Of a stretch of DNA of 34,689 nucleotides, positions 1 through 7,791 are shown in pieces (the first letter of the stretch is position 1; the number at the start of each line of letters is the position of its first letter). The stretch is from positions 1 through 34,689 of the forward strand of contig JAYSFC010000025.1 of the NCBI GenBank assembly GCA_041913505.1, written 5' to 3'. Below the pieces are notes generated by a model that did not search any database, was not told the origin of the DNA, and saw only the letters and a program-made list of their open reading frames with translations. The translations under genes were made by a program, and so were the position numbers. Source of the DNA: JAYSFC01 sp041913505 (GTDB taxonomy: Bacteria > Pseudomonadota > Gammaproteobacteria > Burkholderiales > Burkholderiaceae_C).

Positions 1-2
1 GC

Positions 3-116
3 TGGATCGCCCAGCTCAACGAGATGATCGGCGACCCCGAGTACAAGATCGGCCGCCCCCGCCAGCTCTTCACCGGCTCGGTGCGCCGCGACGTCAAGCC
101 GCTCGCCCAGCGCTGA
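3..116 (+). CDS. gltA: Citrate synthase, C-terminal end (partial)
   Basis: The window opens inside a gene. The readable frame starts at base 3 and gives 37 residues up to a TGA. The peptide contains YKIGRPRQLFTG followed by a basic tail ending LAQR. This is the C-terminal signature of type II citrate synthases (the hexameric proteobacterial GltA, which condenses acetyl-CoA and oxaloacetate in the cytoplasm). 2-methylcitrate synthase has a related tail, but the IGRPRQLFTG form is closer to GltA. The catalytic His and Asp lie upstream of the window and cannot be checked. A clear terminator follows 38 bp after the stop codon, so this is the last gene of its transcript. Confidence 0.8.
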   Translation, partial: WIAQLNEMIGDPEYKIGRPRQLFTGSVRRDVKPLAQR

Positions 117-153
117 TCGGGCCGGGCGCCTCGCGCGCCCAACACCCACCCCA

Positions 154-186
154 AGCCCGCAGGCCACACGCCTGCGGGCTTTTTTC
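154..186 (+). terminator. Rho-independent terminator after gltA
   Basis: A perfect 10-bp stem (AGCCCGCAGG, 154-163, pairing with CCTGCGGGCT, 171-180) encloses a 7-nt loop and runs directly into six T residues (180-185). It lies 38 bp after the citrate synthase stop codon and separates that gene from the TetR regulator. Confidence 0.93.
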
Positions 187-254
187 ATTCCATGGCGCCA
201 GTCCCGCCCCTAGCGGGACCACGCAGCCCTCCAGAACGGTGCAGCGCTGGAGCC

Positions 255-311
255 TTGCACCCGATGAAGGAGTGAATTAGCATTCACCCAGAAAAATGAA
301 TCCAAATTCAC
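255..311 (+). promoter_or_regulatory. Promoter and tandem TetR-type operators before the TetR-aidB unit
   Basis: Two matching inverted repeats lie just before the TetR gene. The first is perfect, GTGAAT-N4-ATTCAC (272-287). The second differs at one arm base, ATGAAT-N4-ATTCAC (296-311). Their starts are 24 bp apart, which is a little over two helical turns. A candidate promoter, TTGCAC (255-260), a 17-bp spacer and TAGCAT (278-283), puts its -10 inside the first repeat. Spacing, symmetry and position fit an autoregulatory TetR operator. That the neighbouring TetR protein is the one that binds here is inference. Confidence 0.7.
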
Positions 312-317
312 TTCTTC

Positions 318-989
318 ATGGCCTACCGCCAAACCCCTGCCGTTGAAGCGCGCCTGCAAGACAACCGCAGCCGCATCCTGGAAGCCGCTCGCGCCCTGGT
401 GAGCGAAGGGGGCTGGCAAGAGGCGCAGGTCGCCAGCGTCGCGGCGGCGGCGGACATGGCCACCGGCACGGTGTACCGCTACTTCCCGTCCAAGGCGGAG
501 CTTTTCGCGGAAGTGCTGTCGCGGGTGTCTCAGCGCGAAGTGGATGTGCTGACCGAGATGGCGCAGGCGGAAGGCACCGCCACCATCCGGCTGCACGCCG
601 CCGTGGCGACTTTCGTGAAGCGCGCCATGCGCAACCCGCGCCTGGCCTACGCGCTCATCGCAGAGCCGTGCGACAAGGAGATCGACGCGGCCCGGCTGAC
701 TTACCGCGCCGCGATCAGCGAGGTGATCCGCTCCATCGTCGCATCCGGGCAGCGCTCCGCAGAAATGCGCAGCGATGTGCAGCCCGACATTGCCGCCTCG
801 GTCATCGTGGGCGGGTTCATGGAAGGGTTGATCGGCCCGCTGTCTCCACTGAGCCGCCCGCAGCACGAGCACACGGACAACGACCAGCATGACGTGGCCA
901 TGTTGGCCGACCAGATCGCCCGGCTGGCCTGCGCCAGCGTGGCGGCCGCCCCCGCCACGGTTCAACGACTTTCCCGGAGACGCGCATGA
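318..989 (+). CDS. TetR/AcrR family transcriptional regulator
   Basis: This 223-residue protein has the TetR layout. An N-terminal helix-turn-helix lies at about residues 38-58 and includes TGTVYRYFPSKAELF, the typical recognition helix and following helix. A ligand-binding C-terminal part without recognisable motifs follows. The start at 318 fits the family's usual N-terminus (MAYRQTPAVEARL), although no Shine-Dalgarno sequence precedes it. The stop codon overlaps the start of the AidB-like gene (ATGA, 986-989), so the two are almost certainly co-transcribed and translationally coupled. Two copies of an inverted repeat stand 7 to 46 bp before the start, which suggests that the protein represses its own operon. 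The inducer cannot be read from the sequence; an acyl-CoA would be a natural guess given the partner gene. Confidence 0.9.
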   Translation: MAYRQTPAVEARLQDNRSRILEAARALVSEGGWQEAQVASVAAAADMATGTVYRYFPSKAELFAEVLSRVSQREVDVLTEMAQAEGTATIRLHAAVATFVKRAMRNPRLAYALIAEPCDKEIDAARLTYRAAISEVIRSIVASGQRSAEMRSDVQPDIAASVIVGGFMEGLIGPLSPLSRPQHEHTDNDQHDVAMLADQIARLACASVAAAPATVQRLSRRRA

Positions 990-2698
990 ACAAGCCCCTT
1001 TCCCCCGACATGCTCGAGGTGCCCGCCGACCGCTACAGCACGCACCAGGTGCTCAACCAGGCCCGGCCCGCCAGCGGGTTCAACGCCTTCAGCGGCGATG
1101 CGGTGCTGCGTGCCGCCATAGAGCGCGAAGCCCCCTGGGCCGCATCGCGCTGCGCAGCGCTGGGCGCCGTAGCAGGCGACGAAAGCGTGCAGGAGCTGGC
1201 GCGCCTGGCCAACCGTCATCCCCCCGAACTCAAGACGCACGACCGGTTCGGCCACCGCATCGACTGGGTCGACTTCCATCCGAGCTGGCACGCGCTGATG
1301 TCGCTCGCCTGGACACACGAGGTGCCGAACCTCACGTGGCGCACCACGGAAAAACAGGGCCACTTCGCCCGCGCCGTGCTGTCCTATCTGTGGAACCAGG
1401 TCGAGCATGGCACGGCCTGCCCCACGGGCATGGCCTATGCGTCTTACGCAGGCTTCGAGGCCGAACCGGCGCTCGCGGTGTGGAAGGAAAAGGCCCAGGG
1501 CACCACCTACGAATTCAGCCGCCGCGAAGTCGGGGACAAGCCCTCCGTCGTGATCGGCTACGCAATGACTGAAAAGCAGGGTGGCTCGGATTTACGGCAG
1601 ACACAGACCACGGCACGCTTTGACCATTCGGGCGACTACCACGGCGTGACGGCGCACTGGTACGCGCTCACGGGCCACAAGTGGTTCTGCTCGGTGCCGC
1701 AGTCCGACGGCTTCTTCACGCTGGCCACGGTGGATGGCGGCGTCACCTGCTTCTTCCTGCCGCGCACCTTGCCCGACGGCAGCTACAACCGCTTCTTCGT
1801 GCAGCGCCTCAAGGACAAGGCGGGCAACAAGTCCAACGCCTCCAGCGAAGTGGAGTACGCCGGAACGCTGGCGATCCGCGTTGGGGAGGAAGGCCATGGG
1901 ATCCGGGAAATCCTGTCCCACGCCCACCTCACGCGGCTCGATTTCGCGGTGGGTTCGGCGGGCCTGATGCGCCAGGCGCTCACCCTGGCGCTGCAGCACA
2001 CCACAACCCGCCACGCCTTCGGCACCCCGATAGCCGACCGCCCCATGATGACCAGCGTGCTGGCGGACATGGCGGTGGAAGTCGAAGCCGCCACGCTGAT
2101 GGCGCTGCGCGTAGCCAAGGCCACCGACCTGATGGGCACCAGCACGCATGAAAAGCTGCTCGCCCGCGTTGCCACGCCCGCGGCCAAGTTCTTCAACTGC
2201 TCGCGCGCGCCCTCCATCGCCAATGAGGCGCTGCAGTGCCACGGCGGTAACGGCTTCATCGAGGAAAACCCGATGGCGCGCGTATACCGCGAGGCCCCGC
2301 TCAACAGCGTCTGGGAGGGCACGGCCAACATGATGTGCATGGACGTCCGCCGCGCCATGACCAAGGACGCACGCACCATCGATGCCCTGTTCGATGAGCT
2401 CAGGCCGCTGGCCGGCCAGGATGCGCGCTTCGACGCCCTGGTCCGGCACACCGAGCGGCTGGTGCACGATGCGATCGAGGACGAGTTCTTCGCCCGCCCG
2501 ATGACCGAGGCGGTGGCACGCGTCCTGCAAGGCGCCGAGCTGCTCCGCCACAGCCCCCAGGAGGTGGTGGATCTGTTCCTGGACACCCGCGGCCCCGGCG
2601 CCGCTGGAGCCTGGGGATCACATTACGGAACGCTGGCCGGCGCCAGCGCCCAGGCCGCCGCGCAAGCCATCGTGCGCCGGGCCCGGGTAGCGGCCTGA
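986..2698 (+). CDS. aidB: AidB-type acyl-CoA dehydrogenase (isovaleryl-CoA dehydrogenase-like)
   Basis: This 570-residue flavoprotein belongs to the AidB branch of the acyl-CoA dehydrogenase family. AidB-like marks are MTEKQGGSDLRQTQT in the FAD/substrate segment, CHGGNGFIEENPMARVYREA, and NSVWEGTANMMCMDV. The Glu of WEGT (about residue 444) is the family's catalytic-base position. The extended N-terminal region (about 160 residues before the dehydrogenase core) and the total length fit AidB rather than a short-chain fatty acyl-CoA dehydrogenase. E. coli AidB is induced by Ada during alkylation stress and binds DNA. Here the gene is instead coupled to a TetR regulator by a 4-bp overlap and has GGAGA 5 bp before the ATG. 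Its real substrate in this clade is uncertain, and a catabolic role is possible. Confidence 0.88.
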   Translation: MNKPLSPDMLEVPADRYSTHQVLNQARPASGFNAFSGDAVLRAAIEREAPWAASRCAALGAVAGDESVQELARLANRHPPELKTHDRFGHRIDWVDFHPSWHALMSLAWTHEVPNLTWRTTEKQGHFARAVLSYLWNQVEHGTACPTGMAYASYAGFEAEPALAVWKEKAQGTTYEFSRREVGDKPSVVIGYAMTEKQGGSDLRQTQTTARFDHSGDYHGVTAHWYALTGHKWFCSVPQSDGFFTLATVDGGVTCFFLPRTLPDGSYNRFFVQRLKDKAGNKSNASSEVEYAGTLAIRVGEEGHGIREILSHAHLTRLDFAVGSAGLMRQALTLALQHTTTRHAFGTPIADRPMMTSVLADMAVEVEAATLMALRVAKATDLMGTSTHEKLLARVATPAAKFFNCSRAPSIANEALQCHGGNGFIEENPMARVYREAPLNSVWEGTANMMCMDVRRAMTKDARTIDALFDELRPLAGQDARFDALVRHTERLVHDAIEDEFFARPMTEAVARVLQGAELLRHSPQEVVDLFLDTRGPGAAGAWGSHYGTLAGASAQAAAQAIVRRARVAA

Positions 2699-2740
2699 CC
2701 GCGGCGGGCACCCGCGCCAGGGCAGCCCTCAGCGTCGAAC

Positions 2741-3748
2741 TCAGCGCTGGACCGGGCCGCCAAAGCGCTCGCGGTAAGCCTGGGGCGCAATGCCCAGGCG
2801 CCGCACGAAGAGCTGGCGCAGCGCCTGCTCAGACCCCAGCCCCACGCGGGCTGCCACGGTCTTGAGCGGCAGGCCGCCGCGCGCCTCCAGCAGCTGCTTG
2901 GCCCCTTCGAGCCGCGCGTTCTCCACGAAGGTGCTCGGAGAACAGCCCGTCTCCTGCTGGAATACGCGGCGGAAATGCCGCTCGCTCATCGCGGCCTGCG
3001 CAGCCAGCGCCGCCAGCGGCATGGGCTGGTCGAGGTGCGCGAGCACCCAGTGCTGCACGGCCTGCACGCCCCGGTGCTGCGTGGCCTGGGCTGCCAGCGT
3101 CACGCTGAACTGCGACTGCCCGCCCGGGCGCTGGAGGTACATGACGAGGTCGCGCGCGACCTCGAGCGCAAGCGCATGGCCGAAATCCTCCTCCACCACG
3201 GCCAGCGCGAGGTCGATGCCGGCGGTGACGCCTGCCGAAGTCCAGTAGTGCCCGTCGCGCACGTAGATGGCGTCGGCATCCACATCCACCGCGGGGTGGC
3301 GGCGCTGCAGCTCCTGCGCCACGCTCCAGTGCGTGGCGGCGCGCCGCCCGTCGAGCACCCCGGCGGCGGCCAGCAGAAAGCTGCCGCTGCACAGCGCGAT
3401 CATGCGTGGCACCCTGGGTGCCACGCGGCACACCCAGTCCACCAGCGGGCCGCTGGCCTCCAGCACCTTGCCGATGTGGCGCGAGCCGACGAGCACCACG
3501 GTACACGCGCTGTCGTGCTCCGCGTCCTGCAATGTGTGGGTGGCCTCCAGCGCCATCAGCGTGTCCGAGCGCACCGGCCCCTGCTGCGCGGCCACGATGC
3601 GCAGCGTGTAGCCCTCGGGCCGGCCCTGCTGGCGCAGGTGCACATTGGCGTAGTCGAACACCGACATGGGGCCGATGGCCTCCAGCGCCTTGAAGCCAGG
3701 GTAGAGGATGAAGTCGACGCGGTGCGCGCCGGCATGGTGGTGGTCCAT
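2741..3748 (-). CDS. GlxA-type regulator: DJ-1/PfpI-like domain plus AraC helix-turn-helix
   Basis: I place the start at the ATG at 3748 (335 residues). Residues 10-185 form a DJ-1/PfpI-like domain (VDFILYPGFKALEAIGPMSVFDYAN, and ALCSGSFLLAAAGVLDGRRA with the conserved Cys of the nucleophile-elbow region). The C-terminal 110 residues carry an AraC pair of helix-turn-helices (AAMSERHFRRVFQQETG and VGLGSEQALRQLFVRRLG). The architecture is that of GlxA-family activators, where the amidase-like domain is a sensor rather than an enzyme. An in-frame ATG 31 codons upstream exists, but its extra residues look like translated promoter: TATATT (3790-3785, minus strand) lies inside them. The gene is divergent from frmA, so control of the formaldehyde genes is a reasonable but unproven guess. 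Confidence 0.87.
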   Translation of the reverse strand: MDHHHAGAHRVDFILYPGFKALEAIGPMSVFDYANVHLRQQGRPEGYTLRIVAAQQGPVRSDTLMALEATHTLQDAEHDSACTVVLVGSRHIGKVLEASGPLVDWVCRVAPRVPRMIALCSGSFLLAAAGVLDGRRAATHWSVAQELQRRHPAVDVDADAIYVRDGHYWTSAGVTAGIDLALAVVEEDFGHALALEVARDLVMYLQRPGGQSQFSVTLAAQATQHRGVQAVQHWVLAHLDQPMPLAALAAQAAMSERHFRRVFQQETGCSPSTFVENARLEGAKQLLEARGGLPLKTVAARVGLGSEQALRQLFVRRLGIAPQAYRERFGGPVQR

Positions 3749-3945
3749 GGGGATGCAGGGCAGGAGGGCCGAACGGGAGCGCGCAATATACGCGCAGCCC
3801 GCCAGGCCCGCGGCGTGCCATGGAATTCGGACAAAGCGCACGGCCCTGCGGCCATGGCCCGCGTCGCTGCCATGGACATGGCCTACATTGGTGGCTTCGC
3901 CGGGCGCTCACCGCCCCCGCACTTCCCTTTTCGAGAGCATTGCCC

Positions 3946-5055
3946 ATGAAATCCAGAGCCGCCGTGGCCTTCAAGGCCGGAGAACCCCTCACGATCGTCG
4001 AGATCGACGTGGCCCCGCCGCAAAAGGGCGAGGTCCTGGTCCGGATCACCCACACCGGCGTATGCCACACCGACGCCTTCACGCTCAGCGGCGATGACCC
4101 CGAGGGCCTGTTCCCCGCCGTGCTGGGCCACGAGGGTGCGGGCATCGTCGTGGAAGTGGGCGAAGGCGTGACGAGCGTGAAGCCCGGCGACCATGTGATC
4201 CCGCTCTACACCGCCGAGTGCGGTGAATGCCTGTTCTGCAAATCCGGCAAGACCAACCTCTGCGTGGCCGTGCGCGCCACACAGGGCAAGGGCGTGATGC
4301 CCGACGGCACCACGCGCTTTTCGTACAACGGCCAGCCCGTGTACCACTACATGGGCTGCAGCACCTTCAGCGAATACACCGTGGTGGCCGAGGTGTCGCT
4401 GGCCAAGATCCACCCCGACGCCAACCCCGAGCAGGTGTGCCTGCTGGGCTGCGGCGTGACCACGGGCCTGGGCGCCGTGAAGAACACGGCCAAGGTGCAA
4501 AAGGGCGACACGGTGGCCGTGTTCGGCCTGGGCGGCATCGGCCTGGCCGTGATCCAGGGCGCACAGATGGCCCAGGCCAGCCGCATCATCGCGATCGACA
4601 CCAACCCGGCCAAATTCGACCTGGCACGCACCTTTGGCGCAACCGACTGCGTGAACCCCAAAGACCACGACAAGCCCATCCAGCAGGTCATCGTCGAGAT
4701 GACGGGCTGGGGCGTGGACCACAGCTTCGAGTGCATCGGCAACGTCAACGTGATGCGCGCCGCGCTCGAATGCGCGCACCGCGGCTGGGGCCAGAGCGTG
4801 ATCATCGGCGTGGCCGGTGCGGGCCAGGAGATCAGCACCCGCCCCTTCCAGCTCGTGACGGGCCGCAAGTGGCTGGGCACGGCGTTTGGCGGCGTCAAGG
4901 GCCGCTCCGAGCTGCCCGGCATGGTGGAGGACGCCATGGCCGGCAAGATCCAGCTCGCGCCCTTCGTGACCCACACCATGGGCCTCACGGACATCAACGA
5001 GGCTTTCGACCTCATGCACGAGGGCCGATCGATCCGCTCGGTGGTCGCGTACTGA
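3946..5055 (+). CDS. frmA: S-(hydroxymethyl)glutathione dehydrogenase (class III alcohol dehydrogenase)
   Basis: This 369-residue zinc enzyme oxidises the spontaneous glutathione-formaldehyde adduct to S-formylglutathione with NAD+. Catalytic zinc ligands are visible at Cys40 (GVCHTDAFTLSG) and His62 (GHEGAG). The structural zinc is held by Cys92, 95, 98 and 106. The Rossmann motif is GLGGIGLAVIQGA. The start at 3946 fits the family N-terminus (MKSRAAVAFKAGEPL) and has GAGAG 8 bp upstream. An earlier in-frame ATG at 3820 would add 42 atypical residues. S-formylglutathione hydrolase follows after 88 bp, giving a two-gene formaldehyde detoxification unit. No FrmR-type repressor is present; a GlxA-type regulator is divergent instead. 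Confidence 0.95.
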   Translation: MKSRAAVAFKAGEPLTIVEIDVAPPQKGEVLVRITHTGVCHTDAFTLSGDDPEGLFPAVLGHEGAGIVVEVGEGVTSVKPGDHVIPLYTAECGECLFCKSGKTNLCVAVRATQGKGVMPDGTTRFSYNGQPVYHYMGCSTFSEYTVVAEVSLAKIHPDANPEQVCLLGCGVTTGLGAVKNTAKVQKGDTVAVFGLGGIGLAVIQGAQMAQASRIIAIDTNPAKFDLARTFGATDCVNPKDHDKPIQQVIVEMTGWGVDHSFECIGNVNVMRAALECAHRGWGQSVIIGVAGAGQEISTRPFQLVTGRKWLGTAFGGVKGRSELPGMVEDAMAGKIQLAPFVTHTMGLTDINEAFDLMHEGRSIRSVVAY

Positions 5056-5103
5056 GCCTGCGCCAGGGATGTTAGGCCGTTTTCAGGCCCAAGTCCTTTC
5101 ACC

Positions 5104-5136
5104 CTGGTCGCAAGCAGCTATACATTTAGGAGCAGA
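5104..5136. repeat. Degenerate copy of an AT-rich Comamonadaceae interspersed element (intergenic)
   Basis: The gap between frmA and frmB holds an AT-rich block whose reverse complement reads TGCTCCTAAATGTATAGCTG followed by CTTGCG. It shares the pattern TGCT-CT-A..T..ATAGCT.C with two other copies in this window, inside comEC and coaBC. Elements with the core ATAGCTGCTTGCGC are, as I recall, very common between genes in Acidovorax and relatives. The frmB ribosome-binding sequence AGGAG (5128-5132) is formed by this block. Confidence 0.5.
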
Positions 5137-5143
5137 TCACCCC

Positions 5144-6004
5144 ATGTCCACCCCTCTCGAACTCCTGGGCTCCCATGCCTGCTTTGGCGGAGCCCAGCGC
5201 TTTTACCGGCACGCGTCGCGCGAGATCGGGCTGCCCATGAAGTTCTCCGTCTACCTGCCGCCGCAGGCGTTGGGCGGCGCGCGCGTGCCCGCCCTGCTCT
5301 ACCTGGCCGGCCTGACTTGCACCGAGGAAACCTTCCCGATCAAGGCCGGCGCCCAGCGCCTGGCCGCCGAACTGGGCCTGGCCCTGGTCGCGCCTGACAC
5401 CAGCCCCCGCAGCGCGGGCGTGCCCGGCGAAGCCGATGTCTGGGACTTCGGCGTGGGCGCGGGCTTCTACCTCGACGCCACGCAAGCCCCCTGGTCCACG
5501 CACTGGCGCATGGAGAGCTACCTGCTGCGCGAGTTGCTGCCGCTGATCGAGGCCGAACTGCCCATCGATGGCCAGCGCTGGGGCGTCTTCGGCCACTCGA
5601 TGGGCGGCCATGGCGCGCTGACGCTGGCACTGCGCCATCCGGGACGCTTCCAGAGCCTCTCGGCCTTCGCCCCCATCGCCGCGCCCACGGGCTGCGCCTG
5701 GGGCACCAAGGCCTTTACCGGCTACCTGGGCACCGACCGCTCGGCCTGGGAAGCCCACGACGCCAGCGCGCTCATGGCCGCACAGGCCCGCGCACCCTAC
5801 CCGCAAGGCATCCTGGTCGACCAGGGGCTGGCCGACAAGTTCCTGGCCGAGCAGCAGCTGCAGCCCGAGGCATTCGAGGCCGCCTGCGCGCGCGTGGGCC
5901 AGCCGCTCACGCTGCGCCGCCACGCGGGCTACGATCACGGCTACTACTTCATCCAGAGCTTCATCGACGACCACCTGCGCCACCACGCCGCAGCGCTCGG
6001 TTGA
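5144..6004 (+). CDS. frmB: S-formylglutathione hydrolase
   Basis: This 286-residue alpha/beta hydrolase (esterase D family) releases formate and glutathione from S-formylglutathione, the product of the preceding enzyme. The nucleophile elbow is GHSMGGHGA with Ser152. The other likely triad members are the Asp in VDQGLADKF and the His in HAGYDHGYYF. LYLAGLTCTEETF near residues 52-64 is the family's oxyanion-loop signature. The start at 5144 gives the expected N-terminus (MSTPLELLGSH) and has AGGAG 11 bp upstream. The open frame could begin 25 codons earlier, inside an interspersed repeat, which is unlikely. Confidence 0.94.
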   Translation: MSTPLELLGSHACFGGAQRFYRHASREIGLPMKFSVYLPPQALGGARVPALLYLAGLTCTEETFPIKAGAQRLAAELGLALVAPDTSPRSAGVPGEADVWDFGVGAGFYLDATQAPWSTHWRMESYLLRELLPLIEAELPIDGQRWGVFGHSMGGHGALTLALRHPGRFQSLSAFAPIAAPTGCAWGTKAFTGYLGTDRSAWEAHDASALMAAQARAPYPQGILVDQGLADKFLAEQQLQPEAFEAACARVGQPLTLRRHAGYDHGYYFIQSFIDDHLRHHAAALG

Positions 6005-6076
6005 CCGCCGGGTAGTCCACGGGCCAGCCAGGGCATTCACGCTGGTTTAAGCTGGCGCTGCCTAAAATTTACGCCC

Positions 6077-7786
6077 ATGCCCGCTTTTCTGCAGCGCTGG
6101 CGCCCTGCGCGCGCCGGTGCCGAGCCCTCCTCTTCCCCCGCCCCCCGCCCCTCGCACCCAGCCTGGGTCGTGGTGCTGGTGAGCCTGTGGCTGGCCACGC
6201 TCTGCAACGTGCCGCTGTGGCGCGAAGTGGCCGCGCTGCCTGGCATTGGCGGGTTGCGCGGCTGGGGCTTCGGGCTGGCCTTCATGGTGCTCATTGCGGC
6301 CGTGAATGTGGCCGTGATCAGCCTGCTGGCCTGGGGGCGCGCGCTCAAGCCCGTGCTCGCGCTGATGCTGCTCGTAGCGGCCTTTGGCGCCTATTTCATG
6401 CTGAGCTACGGCATCGTCATCGAGTCCACCATGCTCGTGAACGTGCTGCAGACCGATCCGCGCGAGGCCGGCGACCTGCTCAACTGGCGCATGGCCGCCG
6501 CCCTGCTCGTGCTGGCCGCTCCGCCGCTCTGGTGGCTTTGGCACCGCCCCGTGCGCAGGCTGGGCTTCTGGCGCCATCTGTGGCACAGCGCGCTGGTGAT
6601 CGTGGCGGCGCTGCTCGTGGCCGCAGGCAGCCTGCTGCTGGTGTTCCAGGACTTCGCCTCCACCATGCGCAACCACACCAAGCTGCGCTACCTCATCAAC
6701 CCGCTCAACAGCGTGTACGCCGTGGGAGACCTTGCCGCCAAGCCACTGCGGATGGACACGGCCACGCTCGCCCCCCTGGGCCGTGACGCCCAGCTCGGCG
6801 CCATCTACGCAAACCAGGCCCGGCCGCCGCTGCTGGTGCTGGTGCTGGGCGAAACAGGGCGCAGCGGCAACTTCGGCCTCAATGGCTACGAGCGGCCCAC
6901 CACGCCGCTGCTGTCGGCGCGCAGCGACCTGGCGAGCGCGCGCAACGCCTGGTCCTGCGGCACGAGCACGGCAGCCTCGGTGCCGTGCATGTTCTCGCAC
7001 CTGGGCCGCTCGGAATTCGACAGCCGCAAGACCAACTACGAGGGCCTGCTCGACGTGCTGCAGCACGCGGGCCTGGCCGTGCTGTGGGTAGACAACCAGG
7101 CCGGCTGCAAGGGCGTGTGCGACCGCGTCACCGAAGTCAGCACCTCGTCGCTCACCGATCCGCAGCTGTGCCCGGGCGGAGAGTGCCAGGACCCGATCAT
7201 GCTGAAGGACCTCGACGCGCGCATCGCGGCACTGCCCGCCGAGCGGCGCGCACGCGGCGTGGTGGTCGTGCTGCACCAGATGGGCAGCCATGGACCCGCC
7301 TACGCCAAGCGCTCGCTGCCCGAGCAGAAGCGCTTCGGGCCAGAGTGCCTCTCCAACGCGCTGCAGGAATGCACGCGCGAGCAGGTGGTGAACGCCTACG
7401 ACAACAGCATCGTGGCCACCGACCTGATGCTCAACGCCACCATCGAGTGGCTGCAGGCCCGCGCAGACCAGGCGCAGACCGCGATGATGTACGTCTCGGA
7501 CCACGGCGAATCGCTGGGCGAGAACAACCTCTACCTGCACGGCCTGCCCTATGCCTTCGCGCCCGACGAGCAAAAGCACGTGCCCTGGATCACCTGGCTC
7601 TCGCCCGCCATGCAGGCCCGCACCCACGTGGCCACGGCCTGTCTGCAGCGCGACCTGGCCGAGCGCCGCATCTCGCACGACGACTACTTTCACTCGGTGC
7701 TGGGCCTGATGGACGTGCGCACCAGCGTGTACCAGCCCGCGCTCGACCTCTTTGCGCCCTGCCGCGGCGCCCAGCCCTCCGCCTAG
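6077..7786 (+). CDS. eptA: Lipid A phosphoethanolamine transferase (EptA family)
   Basis: This 569-residue inner-membrane enzyme has about five N-terminal membrane segments (residues 29-48, 64-86, 91-116, 138-153 and 170-190) and a periplasmic alkaline-phosphatase-like domain. It transfers phosphoethanolamine from phosphatidylethanolamine to lipid A, lowering surface charge and polymyxin binding. Conserved zinc and catalytic positions are visible: Glu259 in LGETGRSGNFGLNGY, the nucleophile Thr296 in SCGTSTAASVPCMFS, His405 in QMGSHGPAY, Asp475-His476 in SDHGESLGE, and His489. Paired cysteines (for example C294/C304, C344/C348) fit the family's disulfides. The family includes the MCR enzymes, but this copy sits in a chromosomal backbone with no mobility signs. 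TAAAAT (6063-6068) is 8 bp before the ATG and there is no Shine-Dalgarno sequence, suggesting a leaderless transcript. Confidence 0.92.
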   Translation: MPAFLQRWRPARAGAEPSSSPAPRPSHPAWVVVLVSLWLATLCNVPLWREVAALPGIGGLRGWGFGLAFMVLIAAVNVAVISLLAWGRALKPVLALMLLVAAFGAYFMLSYGIVIESTMLVNVLQTDPREAGDLLNWRMAAALLVLAAPPLWWLWHRPVRRLGFWRHLWHSALVIVAALLVAAGSLLLVFQDFASTMRNHTKLRYLINPLNSVYAVGDLAAKPLRMDTATLAPLGRDAQLGAIYANQARPPLLVLVLGETGRSGNFGLNGYERPTTPLLSARSDLASARNAWSCGTSTAASVPCMFSHLGRSEFDSRKTNYEGLLDVLQHAGLAVLWVDNQAGCKGVCDRVTEVSTSSLTDPQLCPGGECQDPIMLKDLDARIAALPAERRARGVVVVLHQMGSHGPAYAKRSLPEQKRFGPECLSNALQECTREQVVNAYDNSIVATDLMLNATIEWLQARADQAQTAMMYVSDHGESLGENNLYLHGLPYAFAPDEQKHVPWITWLSPAMQARTHVATACLQRDLAERRISHDDYFHSVLGLMDVRTSVYQPALDLFAPCRGAQPSA

Positions 7787-7791
7787 GCCGC

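Noticed and set aside
2704..2743. Small inverted repeats between aidB and the GlxA-type gene as a bidirectional terminator
   Set aside because: The stems are 5 bp, one overlaps the stop codon, and no T tract follows on either strand.
3820..3945. N-terminal extension of frmA from the ATG at 3820
   Set aside because: The 42 extra residues do not resemble the family N-terminus. The ATG at 3946 has a ribosome-binding sequence and gives the normal length.
6046..6051. TTTAAG before eptA as a PmrA box
   Set aside because: PmrA sites need two half-sites 5 bp apart. The second position here reads GCTGCC, so only one half-site is present.
6077..7786. eptA as an acquired mcr-like resistance gene
   Set aside because: Composition matches its neighbours, and there are no insertion sequences, attachment sites or PAP2 partner gene. 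It looks like a native chromosomal eptA.
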